In this document: positions 45,906-57,260 of the stretch, piece after piece
Position numbering within the stretch: position 1 is the first letter of the stretch
How the letters are laid out: each line of letters begins with the position of its first letter
Origin: Siphonodentalium dalli
Taxonomy: Eukaryota; Mollusca; Scaphopoda; Gadilida; Siphonodentaliidae
Direction: 5' to 3'
DNA: 64,000 nt
NCBI GenBank assembly: GCA_032622095.1
Contig: CP136066.1
Coordinates: forward strand, 111,995,319 to 112,059,318
Program-made: the position numbers and the translations under genes
Notes under the pieces: generated by a model
Told to the model about the DNA's origin: nothing
Database searches by the model: none
What the model saw: only the letters and a program-made list of their open reading frames with translations

Positions 45906-48494
45906 TAAGCGACCTGTTTTAACGAGGTGTACATGCGTTAATACCGCGGTGCAATACCGCGACATACCGCCGATTCGCGGTTGCACTACCACGCGCGTAT
46001 CGCGGTACCACCGCGACGTTCACGATACCACCGCACTACCAGCGGTAACGAATGTTGGTAGCGTGGTGGCACACGGTAATGCACTGCACAAACGCGGTGA
46101 CATTACCGCTACGTGGTAGCATTTTTGTAACGAGGTTAATGACGGGATTCGATGGCTGACCGTCAATCTTCCAAAATAGGACGGTCGTTCTCACGATCTC
46201 CGTCCATGATTGTGTACCGTGAAGTGTATTATTAAAACATTGAAATAGATGAAAGCCGAGTATCGGGAAATATGCCCATTATAACGGGCTTCCAGATTAA
46301 GTAAAGGTAAGTATAAGTTACTTTGAGAAAGTCATTTTTCAATTAATGTGAATATTAAAATATTACAATAACATTTCTAGTCTCGTTTTATTGCCAAAAA
46401 TTCCCATAAATGACACTATTTGTAATCAGTGTTGGTTATCTGGAAGGGAACAAATGATTTCGGCCATTTTAGACAGCTCGATAAATCCCGTATCTACAGT
46501 TTATATCAATGTTCAGATGTACGTGATCCCTAAATTGAATGATAACGACACTATTTAAATAGTCCCCAGAATAAATATCGTTATTAACTTTATTGACATT
46601 CATTAACTGCAAATCATAAACACCATTTGTTCGTATAACGGGAATTATTGTCTGAGCAATAAAAGACACAAAGTGGAACTCCCGTATATCCAGGAAAAAA
46701 ACACATTCTGCGCAAAAGCACGTGTCACTGATTACGTCATACTGCAGCTGGTAGACTTTGTTAATATAGGGCCCGGGGCACTTAAATTAAGATGTCGTCA
46801 TGTCTTTTTATAACTGGCCTCAACACTGGCCTCAATGGGTGAAATAAATATTTGTGTTTTGTTGATTGTGCTATTAGTAAAACTACACACGTGACGCGCG
46901 AATGGCTGTTTTGTGTTTTGGACACTTGTATTTCCATTACTTCAATGCGTCCGTTTGACTTACATAATGCTCGCAGAAGGTAGTTCAGATATTTATCGAT
47001 CTATTTTGGTATTGCGAATAATATTATGTGCGAACCGCCACGTGGCTTTAAACAGACAAGTCTCATTCGATCTTTAAAATGTTGTGCACGTAATAGCTAT
47101 TTATAAATATTTGTCGCACAAAAGCGAGACAAACGCTCTTTATTGCTACCGTATCGGGAATAAACTAACAAGGACTAAAACACACCGAATTCGATCACTT
47201 GAAATAATTATGTTTTTCAATGTTAACCTCTGTATATAACCAAACAAACATATTTAGAGGTCAACTTTCCAACACCATGCACGTTTTCTTCCGAATAACG
47301 ATTAGATAGGAATGCCGGTATGTGATATAATTTATACTGCGACCCACCGAGAACCACAAGTGCACGCCCTCGCCAACTTGAAAAGTTGCAATTTCACATC
47401 AAACGATGCCGCCCGACACGCACTCGTGAGCTCAATGAATGTTCACGTAACAAAATCAAAGACTGATTTGACAACGTTGTGTCTTTCAATGTTTGGTGTT
47501 TTGCATGTGTCTTTTCTCGCGCACATTTGTGATGATAACAACTTTACTTTGCTGCATGACATGTGCCACGCTTTCTTAGTTATACATTTTATTCCCACCG
47601 ACAAGAAATCTTCAGGCGCAAATGGTTGTAAATTGCTTTACTATTTCACGCATGCGTACAATCATACGTCTTTGCGACAATATACTATTTACACGCCAAT
47701 TATGTTTGGCATATGAACAAAACTATAGATTTGAACGAATATGAATATTTCTGCAATGATCGCCGCCCTGGTCTCTAATACTAAAATCGGACTCAGTGTT
47801 ACTAATGCACCGTCCCCGCTGGTTTCGACCAAATTCGGATAAATGGAGGATTTACTTTTCCCATTTTATAAGAAATTTAGATTTCGGAAACACAAACAAA
47901 ACAAAAAATTCCGCATGAGTGGAAACCGATATAGGAATCATGTGCGTAAATCATTTGACGATATGTAAGATAGATGCTGACAACAAAACTATTACTCCAC
48001 GGTGTTTTGCGTAATCCAGTCGCCGTAAGCAACTATAGCTGAGTTCAAAAACCGCCGACGTGATTAAACGTGATGTACGTGTACATTTGTAATATGTTAC
48101 ATGTAAACCCGACATGTTCATATGTAATCCGATTGCATTATTATTCATTTATATTCATTACGTATACATAATTACGTGCAGCTTACAGATATTCATTCAA
48201 TACAAAAGTTATTCATAATCATTTACCTACCGTGTGACGCCTTGTTTCAGTTGTGTTCTCTCCGCGGTGGAGGGCCGTTAGTGGTAATTTGAACGCGGTT
48301 ACGAAAAAAATAACGCGGTGTATGGCGGTAACGAACACCAATAACGCGGTGACCTGCGGTAACCAACGGTAAAAAAATACCGTACCAGTACCGCGGGTCA
48401 ACCGCCCTCCGTCGCTACAGAATGATAACCGCGGTAGTTTGGTGGTATCACCGCGGTAAGCACCGGCCCATAACCTCGTTAAACAGGTCGCTTA
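45906..48494. mobile_element. 2.6-kb TIR element with CGCGG-rich ends, TA target
   Basis: The left end TAAGCGACCTGTTTTAACGA and right end TCGTTAAACAGGTCGCTTA are inverted; TA at both edges can be read as the target duplication. Both ends carry dense CpG-rich ACCGCGGT / GCGGTAACG motifs (45,940-46,130 and 48,255-48,465), in contrast with an AT-rich interior. A 134-codon open frame at 47,312-47,716 is unrecognised. No transposase is seen, so it is probably non-autonomous and of unknown superfamily. Confidence 0.7.
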
Positions 48495-49190
48495 CTGAGA
48501 GCATAGCTGTAGATGAGGATTCACATTTGTTCTAATAGTGGCAGAGATAAGAGATTTAACTCTCTATGCTGTTTGGTACTGGTATAATAATATTGATTTC
48601 TAGACAGCCTGGGCGGGGGCAATGTTTGAGGCAATGGGGAGGGATTGTAGAGGGGTGGAGATTTGACCCCCTACTTTGATCAAAAGTTAAACAGTTAAAA
48701 ATTTCATGCCTGATACTACATTAGTTGTAGATTAGATGTTCACACCAAAAATAAGTTCTCGTAGTTTGATTTGATTTTCTAACATGTATTTTTTTAAACC
48801 ATCAGTCCATATGTTCCTACTTCAGGTTAAACTGTTGAACCCAATTGGCCACAAATGTTATCTTTATGGGGGTGCCAGGTTGGTAATTTTCAAATGTTTG
48901 AGAGCTTGAAATACTGGTACCAGTCGTAAAATTCAACCTAAGAGGAATGTACAAAAGGATTTTTGTGAACTTAGTACTGTGGTATGGTTGTCATCTTTAA
49001 AAGATAAAAGGTTGGAGATTTGTCAGTGATGTGCAATTAGAAATTTCAAGGTGAAGAGCCCTGCTCATCTGAGAACATCCAGCTATGTCCATGTTTAGAA
49101 CTACTTGTCTTAAGTGATTTTGTCAAGTACTGACTCTTGTAGTCTTCAGATTCCCCGTCTTCTCAGTCCTTACAGTCTGGTGAGCGACCC
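48495..49190. other. Intronic DNA, no gene seen
   Basis: Resumes family-F-like degenerate sequence, then AT-rich DNA without exons or clear element ends. Confidence 0.45.
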
Positions 49191-50220
49191 ACAGTCATTG
49201 ACTGTCTTGTTGAAAAAAAGGTCGTATTATGTAATCAGTCTGTCCGTCCGTCTGTCGGGCCGTCTGTCTCTCCGTCCGTCCGTTAACATTTTTGGTTTCC
49301 GATCGATAACTCCAGTTTGGATTATTTGATCTGAACCAAAGTTGGTATGTGTATTTCCCAGCTAAAGATACAGGCCAAGTTCGAATATGGGTTCCGTCCA
49401 ATTATTTTTACATGAGTTACGGCCCTTTTTGTCCGCCGACCCAACGGGTTCGGAGGACTATTATAATCAGCCTGTGCGTCCGTGCGTGCGTCCGTGCGTG
49501 CGAGGTTTCCAGATGATAACCTTAGTTAGTGTGAACCAAATTAAATTAAATTTGGTATGTTGGTTTACTAGCAGAATAGACAGGTCAAGTTCGAATTCTG
49601 GTTCCGTCCGCCAATTTTCACTAGAGTTATGCCCCCTTTTCGACTTAGAATTTGACAGTCTGTTAACATTTTTGGTTTCCGACCGATAACTCCAGTTTGG
49701 ATTATTTTATCTGAACCAAAGTTGGTATGTGTATTTCCCAGCTAATGATACAGGCCAAGTTCGAATATGGGTTCCGTCCAATTATTTTTACATGAGTTAC
49801 GGCCCTTTTTCGACTTAGAATTTGACCGTCTGTTAACATTTTTGGTTTCCGACCAATAACTCCAGTTTGGATTATTTGATCTGAACCAAAGTTGGTATGT
49901 GTCTTTCTCCCAGCAAAACACAGGTCAAGTTCGAATTCGGGTTCCGCCCGCCAATTTTCACCAGAGTTATGTCCCTTTTTTACTTTGAATTTTTGCCAAT
50001 TTGAGGTTTCCGGATGATAACTTTAGTAAATGTGTACTGAATGAAATTAAATTTGGTATATAGGTTTACTAGCACTAAAGACAGGTTTTTATGCGCAAAC
50101 AACGGTCGTATCAAGCCGACACTTAGAGTCGGACATGAGATCTACCGACCTTTTATTGTCCGCCGACCCAACGGGTTCGGAGTACTATTATAATCAGCCT
50201 GTGCGTCCATCCGTGTTTGA
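49191..50220. repeat. Family E tandem-type repeat
   Basis: About five diverged units of 150-170 bp with TGTTAACATTTTTGGTTTCC, GAACCAAAGTTGGTATGTGT and GAGTTACGGCCCTTTTT. Two start blocks TTTTTGTCCGCCGACCCAAC (49,427) and ATTGTCCGCCGACCCAAC (50,155) each begin GGGTTCGGAG.ACTATTATAATCAGCC. A relic is at 53,360-54,420. Non-coding. Confidence 0.55.
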
Positions 50221-51261
50221 GTTAGGTAGTAGATTCACTTGTCCAGTATCGATGTAAGTTGGTTCCAGACGATGGAATGGATATCTACAGAATCCCAAGA
50301 TAATAAATAAGATTGGCCCTCAACTTCAGCAGAGACCTTCTGAATTTAACACTTTATTAATTGAGTTGATTCTCCCATTCAGTATAAAAGTATACAATGG
50401 AGTGGTCTCTTGATCAGTTAGAGGTGTGTTTTAATAATACAAGTTAAGTTGTCATAGCATTCCTATTCACTCATTTGAAGGTGTGTTTTGATAATACAAG
50501 TAAAGAAGACAGGATTCCTATTAAGTCATTTGAAGGGTATGCTCACATGTTCAGCAATTGGCCATTTGTTGAACTTACTTTCTGAGTATTTACCAACAGA
50601 ATATTTAGTCATCGAGGGGTTAATGATTGGCTAAAACAGTTCTATATGGGAGCGAAGTGGAGATGGATGTTAAAAGCTAAATATCAATCCATTTTTCAAT
50701 TTTAAATCATTATTGGAAAATTGAATCGATTTAATTAGAAAAAGCGACACTAATGGTTTTTTTAAATCTACTTTGTAGAGCGGCGTTTAGACTCTTGCCA
50801 ATGGTGACATTTGTCTGTTTCATTCCGCTCAACAAATGTTTTTTATTCGCCATGATGCGCATAACATGCTGATATCTACGACCTACATGCTTTTTGTTCT
50901 ATTTTCATGGTCAGGTTTAATTTGAAAAAAAAAATCAATTTAATTATTGACTATGCAATGCAATATATATATGTGTGTATACCTATATACAACTCAATCT
51001 CTGCGCCAAATGTGATCATTATGTTAATGCTAGAATCTGCTAGTCTGTCTTCAGATCTAATTACCAACCAAAGATAGGTGGTTATATGACTGGCAAAGAT
51101 TTGCATAAAAACTATCCGCCCCTCTTGTCGGCTAGTTGTCCCGAGGTATTGGATTTTTAAAATAGTGATATCGATACCAAATTGAAAATTCCAATACCGC
51201 CAATCTCTAAAGTGAAGTTAGTCATTAAGTATAAGATATACTAAGTCTGTACATTAGTCAG
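50221..51261. other. Intronic DNA, no gene seen
   Basis: AT-rich, with a short imperfect direct repeat around 50,425-50,535 (GGTGTGTTTTRATAATACAAGT). No exon or element ends were recognised. Confidence 0.45.
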
Positions 51262-51270
51262 GTAGTACAG

Positions 51271-52635
51271 TAGTCCAAGTCTTCTTGTACTAAAACCAGC
51301 TAAGATATTGGGATGGCGATTTGCTGTTTTTAGTCCAAGCCCGCTTGCATACCAATCCTATCACACGAGTTACGCCCACGATCTGTGGCGGGAATCTGTG
51401 GTATATTTTACTCGATTTACCTAATGAATCAATACATGATGCTATATACATCGGAAAGAGAGACATCTTATGGTCATAATGGTGTATAATAATCTAACTT
51501 TCATGTTAAATTACGCATAGAATATTCCGGTTGATTGTCACCAACATCGCTGTTTTTTCTGTTTGTTTACTTAACTGAAAGCCGAACTCAGGTTCCGAAG
51601 AACTTCGGCATTGTCCGGTGTTTGTTCTGAGTATTCTAGTTTCCGTTTCTATATATAGCGCGGGGTTTTCCGAACAAAATAGCGAAAACCGATCGCTGCA
51701 AAGTCCAGTTTCCAATGTGCTTTGAGAACAATTCCCGCACTAAAAACTTAATGACATAATGGAGGATCAGAAAGGTAGTTTTGTTGACAATTTTCGCAAG
51801 CAACTTGTCAAAATTGGAGCAAATTAGAACTCTTGTGTCTGACTTGCCATGCGTGTGATTTTCATCCATGTGCATTTTGACTTTTGTGTTGATAAAATAA
51901 TCGGAGAACCGAATCACACAGTTTCGAAATATAGTTCTTCCGTTTTAGTGGGACTTTTCAAACTTAAGGTTAAAAATTTATACAAATTTTGTTTGATTTT
52001 TTGTGTGCTTAACAAGAGCAGTATATTGCTCTGTTCGCTTAGTATATATCTTAATTTCGCTGAAGTCCACCAAATGTGGGAAATGTAGCACCATATTATT
52101 TATTCTAATGGTCGTTGTGTTTACCCTGTTTTAAACTTTGAGAGGGTTGTAATTCCCCGTAATTTATTTAATGTATTACATTTATATCTTCAATGTTTAA
52201 TTAATCTATTTATTTTTTATTTATTGACACACATAATTACGATTACAATGGAGAATTCATCGTAATTTGCGTGGTCAGTCGAAAATCTACGGAATATTTT
52301 CAACGGAAAATGCCGAACACAGTTTGCGAGGTCAACTGAGTTCGCATACTTTTTAAAATTTGTAAACATTGCGGTAAATGTCTCTTTTCGCATTAAATTA
52401 CCGCTTTCAATTCACAACTGATGTGGGTTTCAGATCAAATAGCATGTCTTCTGCTGAAAATATCCGTTTATTGTCGCAATTGTGATATTTTATTTCATAT
52501 AATTGTGGTTTTATTTGAGCGGGTCACAAACGCTTAAGTCATGTCATAAGAATGCATGGGCCTGGAACTCGGACTAAAGACCGGCACCTCCATCCCAATA
52601 TCTTAGCCGGTTTTAGTACGAGAAGACTTGGACTA
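51271..52635. mobile_element. TIR transposon, 9-bp target duplication, beside an exon
   Basis: Inverted ends of about 46 bp begin TAGTCCAAGTCTTCT and share GTACTAAAACC and GCTAAGATATTGGGATGG with two mismatches. The perfect 9-bp direct repeat GTAGTACAG flanks it (51262-51270, 52636-52644). A 9-bp duplication fits MULE (or Merlin) elements. No transposase is seen. The right edge is 43 bp upstream of the next ALDH6A1 exon. Confidence 0.8.
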
Positions 52636-52678
52636 GTAGTACAGTAGTCTATTCTAAAATATTCATCTATCTTTGCAG

Positions 52679-52743
52679 CTGTGAACTTTATATGTGATAA
52701 TCCAGATATCAGGTCTATTTCCTTTGTTGGGTCTGATCAAGCT
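52679..52743 (+). CDS. ALDH6A1: ALDH6A1 coding exon (VNFICDNPDIRSISFVGSDQA)
   Basis: 65 bp, starting with two bases of a split Ser codon and ending in phase 0, acceptor CTTTGCAG, donor GTAAGT. It encodes VNFICDNPDIRSISFVGSDQ plus Ala. I-S-F-V-G-S is the conserved aldehyde dehydrogenase motif after the NAD-binding turn. The next expected block (beginning G-x-Y-I-F-E-R-G) and the catalytic G-Q-R-C region are not found in 52,744-64,000, so the gene is cut by the window and the Polinton probably lies in the following intron. Confidence 0.95.
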
Positions 52744-52807
52744 GTAAGTATGCAAGTGTGAATATTTTTCATTGCAAAGAAATTTGCATCAATTAGATAT
52801 ATTTTAA

Positions 52808-52994
52808 CCCTTCCATGATGGAAGCTGCGCTGGCACATTAAAAATCCTATACCAGAGCATTCTCTTGTATATGTGAGTCTTCCATAGGGAATATATAAGA
52901 GAATGCACTGGCTTACAAGGTCAAGGTAAATATTATTATTGTGCATTGGCACAGTGTTTTCACAAAATTTCAGGAAGCTCCAGTCATGGAAGGG
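52808..52994. mobile_element. TTAA-flanked hairpin MITE
   Basis: TTAA (52804-52807) then CCCTTCCATGATGG; right end CCAGTCATGGAAGGG then TTAA (52995-52998). It has an internal CTTGTATATGTGAG / ATATATAAGAGAATGCA hairpin remnant. Same family as 41,212-41,742. A 5'-truncated relative is at 53,134-53,218 (ending GGAAGGG then TTAA). Confidence 0.75.
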
Positions 52995-53222
52995 TTAAAC
53001 GATTGCATGTGTATTGTAAAGTTCTGTAGCAAATTACAATGCTGTGATAGCTAGACACTTTGGAAATAGAGTGAATTTTAGTATTTATAGTAAACTTTTC
53101 AAGTAAAAAATAAGGGGGTGGGGATACTAGATTGACCCTTTGGAAGACTCGCATATATAAGAGAATGCATTGGCACATATTTTTCGCAAAATTTCAGGAA
53201 GCTCCAGTCATGGAAGGGTTAA

Positions 53223-55125
53223 CATCCCGCCTAAATAATCTCAGATTTTGTTTCAGTATCGCAATGAAATTTGGTATGGATGTTCTCCAGCACGAAGGCT
53301 TTCAATGGAGAGTTGGTAATGTTATCATTTTCGCTGCTAGAGTTATTCTCCTTTGCTTGTTGTCCCCCAAACTTTTTGGAGGACTATTGTAATCAGGCGT
53401 GTCCGTCTGCATGTGGAAGCGGCATCTGTGCATCCATCCATCTGATTTCTTGTCCAGACATTAACTCCAGTTCAAATCGACACGAAACTTGGTATGAGGA
53501 ATAGTCATCACAATATTGAGGTCAAGTTTGATTTTGGTCAGTCGGATGATTTTTTTAAAGTAAAAAATTGTGGAACTATGGAATTGAGTAGTGTCTGTCC
53601 GTGTCTGTCTAGCAGTCTGCATGTCTGTCCGTCCGTCCGAAATGTTTGTTGTCTGGATGATAATTTGAATAGTATTCGACCAAATTTGATGAAACTTGGC
53701 ATTTTACCTTCATATGCGAATGTCTCGATCAAGTTCAATTAGAATTTGCCGATTATTTTGTTGTCCATTGATAACTCAAGTTATGGTTATTTAGGTTCTG
53801 TCTGACCATTTCTGATAGGGTTATGCCCATTTTTCGTCTTAGAATTTGCCAGATTTTTTTCTGGTATATAATCAAGTACGTTAACAACATAGACAGTTAG
53901 AAGTAAAGTTTGATTCAATGATTATTTCCAGAATCATGTTTTTCATTTCTAAAAAACTCAGATAAAGCCACTTTCTTTGAGGAATTTTGGCATAGCAGCC
54001 TTTATTTTAGTTAGAAATCACAGATTTTGGGTACATGGTTCTCATTTGAGAAGACACAAGCCAAGTTCAATTTTGGTCATGGTCCGATGATTTTTGACCG
54101 ACTTATGCTCCTTTTTCGACTTAGAAATCGCAGTTTTTGGATTGTCCTGATGATAACTTTGTCAATATTCAGCAGAATTTCTCGATATTCACTATGTGGT
54201 TCACCTTTGAGAAGACACAAGCCAAGTTCGAATAATTTGGTCATGGTTAGATTATTTTTGACATAGAAATCTGAATTTTTTGGGTTGTCCAGATGATAAC
54301 TTAAGCAATTTTCAACAGAATATCTTGATATTTGGTATGTGGTTCACATTTTTCGAAAATGGTCATGGTCTGATTATTTTTGACGGAGTTATGTTCCCTT
54401 TTTTGGCTCAGAAATAATAAAATGTTGGGTTGTTCTTAAAAAAAAGCCTACGTCCCAAAAAGCCACCTCGTTTTGGGTTAAGGGATCTGCAACCTTTTAT
54501 TTTAAATTTAGATTCTGTCCTGCCCATGTTTTAATTTGGCACTGTGGGAGTGTTTCAGCACCAATTGTGAAACCTCTGTTCTGATTGGAAATATTTTAAC
54601 ATTTTGATCCATTGCAAGGAGGAAGCTAACGAGTGCTGTACATATTATAAGCTGTTGTACAATGATAAAGGCTGTGCTGGTCAAAACCTTCAGAAATAGA
54701 GTGACTATATTTTCTGTCCCTCCAATGTCTAGAAAGTCCAATAAAGGAGGAAATTCAAAGAGTATTGTTTCTATAATTAGTAAGTAATAACTTAACGGAA
54801 AAGTAATGTTTGAAGACAAAATTCCTATGAGGAGAACATAGCACTTTTTTGATTATATCTTCAGGAACTTTTCTTTATAACTTTTCAATATAGTATATTT
54901 ATCAATAACTCCAACCAGCAAACTTGAAACTACATGTGCCATCATATTTTCTTATTGTATTATTTATTGAGGGGCAGTACAATACTATTAATTCATATAT
55001 CAATGCTTTGTTATTTATTCTTATTTATTGTACAAATAAACATCTACATCTTTAAAAACAGTTCTTAAATAAGGGCGGGTAAAGTATATTTTCCGTTTCT
55101 CAGGCCTGCATACAGTAGTAGTTAT
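53223..55125. other. Probable ALDH6A1 intron with family E relics; Polinton left edge unresolved
   Basis: Diverged family-E units (TTTTTCGACTTAGAAATCGC, CACAAGCCAAGTTCGAATAA) cover about 53,360-54,420. From 54,430 to 55,125 the DNA is AT-rich with no exon. The left terminal repeat of the Polinton should lie here or slightly downstream, but cannot be placed without its right end. Confidence 0.45.
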
Positions 55126-55215
55126 ATGGAGCCCCACGACCAAGGTTTTGCGCTGGAGAATGCGGTGGAGGAGGAAAATAAAATCGATATGGTTTTAATC
55201 CCTATATTTTTATAA
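55126..55215 (+). CDS. Small ORF at the left of the Polinton
   Basis: A 29-codon ATG-initiated frame, acidic (VEEENKIDMV). I do not recognise it. It could be a short Polinton gene, the displaced N-terminus of a neighbouring gene, or chance. Between it and the ATPase is AT-rich DNA with (TAGATA)n-like microsatellite at 55,220-55,310. Confidence 0.2.
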   Translation: MEPHDQGFALENAVEEENKIDMVLIPIFL

Positions 55216-55435
55216 TTAAATAAGTAGTTATATAGATACGTAGATATATAGATATATAGATACTTAGATATATAGTTACGTAGATACTTAGATATAGGGG
55301 TATAGTTTACGCAATTAGCTATAATACGGGTAGTTTACCTTCGACTAGTCCACTAATGTTATCGACCCCCTACTTTTCGAATGAACTGATCTAAACTCTG
55401 ATTATTGATGTCTCGACTGTGTGTTTTAGAATTAA

Positions 55436-56143
55436 TTGACGAATGGATGTAAAATTATTGCTATAAGGTGGTGCTTTAATCGAAATAGTTCACTGGCTAT
55501 ATTGGATCACGGGATTTCGGTTAATGAGCCGGGGTTTAAACACCCATTCACTGCTATAGCCGCAGGGCCTAGTGCTTGCGGAAAGACGCACTTCGTATCT
55601 AGATTAATTCACAATGCGACTGTTATGATTAACCCACCGCCGTCTGTTATATATTGGTGTTTTAGTGAATGGCAACCCGGGTATGAAGCGTTGAAGAAAG
55701 TAGTCCGATTCCACGAAGGAATACCTGACATAAGCGCATTTGATGTGAACACCCCGACCCTGATTATACTCGATGATTTGATGTTAGAATGCGATAAGAA
55801 TAGTGTGACCAATCTTTTCACAAAATACAGTCATCACAGAAATATGAGCGTTAGAATTATTCTTCAGAATATCTTCGCACGTAATAAAAATCAGAGAACT
55901 ATAAGTTTGAATTCTCATTATCTTATCCTTTTTAAGAATCCGAGAGATCAAACTTCAATTTCGGTTCTCGCTAGACAAATGTTCTACACCAAAGCTAAAC
56001 ACCTCGTTGAAGCGTAGCGAGACGCTGTAACGCAACCGTTCGGAAACTTACTCATTGACTTGAAACAGGAAACACCGGAAAATATGCGCCTGCGCACAAA
56101 TATTTTCCCCGGGGAAACCATGGCTGTGTATGTGCTTAAATAA
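55436..56143 (+). pseudogene. Polinton FtsK/HerA-type DNA-packaging ATPase, interrupted
   Basis: This ATPase would pump the element's DNA into capsids. Walker A is GPSACGKT at about residues 44-51 of the open frame, preceded by FKHPFTAIAA. Walker B is LIILDDLM at about 109-116. The downstream R-I-I-L-Q-N-I-F and F-K-N-P-R-D-Q blocks are characteristic of Polinton and adenovirus-like virus ATPases. The frame is broken by an in-frame TAG at 56,015-56,017. After it the same frame runs on with conserved C-terminal sequence (NLLIDLKQETPENMRLRTNI) to TAA at 56,141-56,143. No ATG precedes Walker A in frame; a stop lies at 55,433, so the true N-terminus is lost or frameshifted. The next gene follows within 30 bp. 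Confidence 0.85.
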
Positions 56144-56170
56144 ACATTCGTGAACGATGAAATTTCAATC

Positions 56171-56498
56171 ATGTCAAAACGACTGAAGAGGAACTTGGGT
56201 AATATAACTTGGTTAGGACGTCTCCCACGCTAACCTCGCTGTGCACAACGCCGATAAGGATTTAATAGTTTATTTATCTGACTGCTGTCTGAATATACCG
56301 AGAGGGAACGTGCCGATCTCGACCAGACAAAAGAATAAACTCGTTAAATACAAGAAGCAAATCCGAAATGTAGCCAAACCGAGGTCTTGTAGTCTAAAGA
56401 AGAGAAAACGACTTTTACAAACAGGGGGATTTCTAGGGACTTTATTGAAACCTATAGTCCCGTTTTTGAGTAGTCTTCTAGGAGGTTTTATTCAATAA
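56171..56498 (+). pseudogene. Small conserved Polinton protein, frameshifted N-terminus
   Basis: ATG at 56,171 opens MSKRLKRNLGNITWLGRLPR and stops at 56,231. The conserved body resumes one frame away (SHANLAVHNADKDLIVYL from about 56,216) and runs to TAA at 56,496-56,498. The body has an acidic/hydrophobic helix, a basic stretch (RQKNKLVKYKKQIRNV, KKRKRLL) and a C-terminal amphipathic glycine-rich tail, GGFLGTLLKPIVPFLSSLLG. Small basic proteins of this shape directly after the ATPase are common in Polintons. They have been compared with adenovirus-type minor virion proteins, but the role is inferred. One indel separates start and body. Confidence 0.65.
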
Positions 56499-56502
56499 AA
56501 AA

Positions 56503-56811
56503 ATGGAATACACGAAGAAAATGGTTTTAATCGATCCTAAGTTCTTGAAGACCGGATCCGATAATGGAGGTGGTAATGAACCTAAGAAACTAGATTTAAC
56601 AGAAGCTCAAGCAGTTCGAACTACCCTAACCGATTTAGATAAGAAAATGGGGTCAGTAGCTAGTAGCGAGGTGCTTTCACAAGAAGATAAAATTTTACAT
56701 TATAACCAACTACTGGAGAGATTTCTAAGATACAAAACGAAATACAATCGAGATAAAGCCTCGAAACCTTCGGAACCACCAGCACCGCCACCGCCACGGA
56801 CACCCCGATAA
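56503..56811 (+). CDS. Conserved Polinton protein of unknown function (102 aa)
   Basis: ATG at 56,503, four bases after the stop of the previous gene. It starts MEYTKKMVLIDPKF, has a predicted helical middle (LTEAQAVRTTLTDLDKKMGS, ILHYNQLLERFLRYKTKYN) and ends in a proline-rich tail (PSEPPAPPPPRTP). The M-E-Y-x-K-K-M-V-L start is recognisable in Polinton ORFs near the integrase; the function is unknown. Its stop overlaps the start of the next ORF (TAATGATG), suggesting coupled translation or that the two were once one gene. Confidence 0.6.
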   Translation: MEYTKKMVLIDPKFLKTGSDNGGGNEPKKLDLTEAQAVRTTLTDLDKKMGSVASSEVLSQEDKILHYNQLLERFLRYKTKYNRDKASKPSEPPAPPPPRTPR

Positions 56812-57167
56812 TGATGAGCGAAGAAGAAGAAGGTGTCAACGACGATAAGTCGTTGTATGAGCGAAAGGAGTATTTCGATACTATTCCGAAGAAGTTGAGA
56901 GGTAAAGCGAAGCTTCTGCTTAATGAGATGCGAAAACACCCGAAATTACAGTTCGGTGATGACGGTTTTGTTTCGTATAAAGAGCGGAAGATGGAGTCGC
57001 TCGATTTATTACCTGATGTTATAAGGGAAAGGAAAACGTTCAGACCCGCGGGGCGTCATGTTTTCTCAGAAGCGATTCGTAACTCCGACATTCCTCCGGC
57101 TTTGATTGGTAATAAATTTTACAAGAGAGCACGAGGTCAAACGCAACCCCATATACCACACCGCTAG
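56811..57167 (+). CDS. Conserved Polinton protein of unknown function, C-terminus shifted
   Basis: A 118-codon frame starting at the overlapping ATG. It has an acidic N-terminus (SEEEEGVNDD), then IPKKLRGKAKLLLNEMRKHP, a short strand-rich domain, and RPAGRHVFSEAI with IPPALIGNKFY. The layout L-P-K-x-x-R-x-K-A-x-L-L-L ... K-R-K-x-F-x-P-x-G is that of a protein that in many Polintons is continuous with the preceding ORF. Near 57,145 a frameshift is likely: the other frame continues with TPLGRMLLSTPKTPTNIQWD to a stop at 57,224, resembling the usual C-terminus. Function is unknown. Confidence 0.55.
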   Translation: MMSEEEEGVNDDKSLYERKEYFDTIPKKLRGKAKLLLNEMRKHPKLQFGDDGFVSYKERKMESLDLLPDVIRERKTFRPAGRHVFSEAIRNSDIPPALIGNKFYKRARGQTQPHIPHR

Positions 57168-57260
57168 GACGTATGCTGTTAAGCACTCCAAAAACTCCCA
57201 CGAACATACAGTGGGATCAGACGTAATGATGGGCGTTTATTTTCGATCCGGCGAAGGTCG

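Noticed and set aside
47312-47716. 134-codon ORF as a transposase of the 45.9-48.5 kb element
   Set aside because: No recognisable catalytic motif or DNA-binding domain; left as unrecognised.
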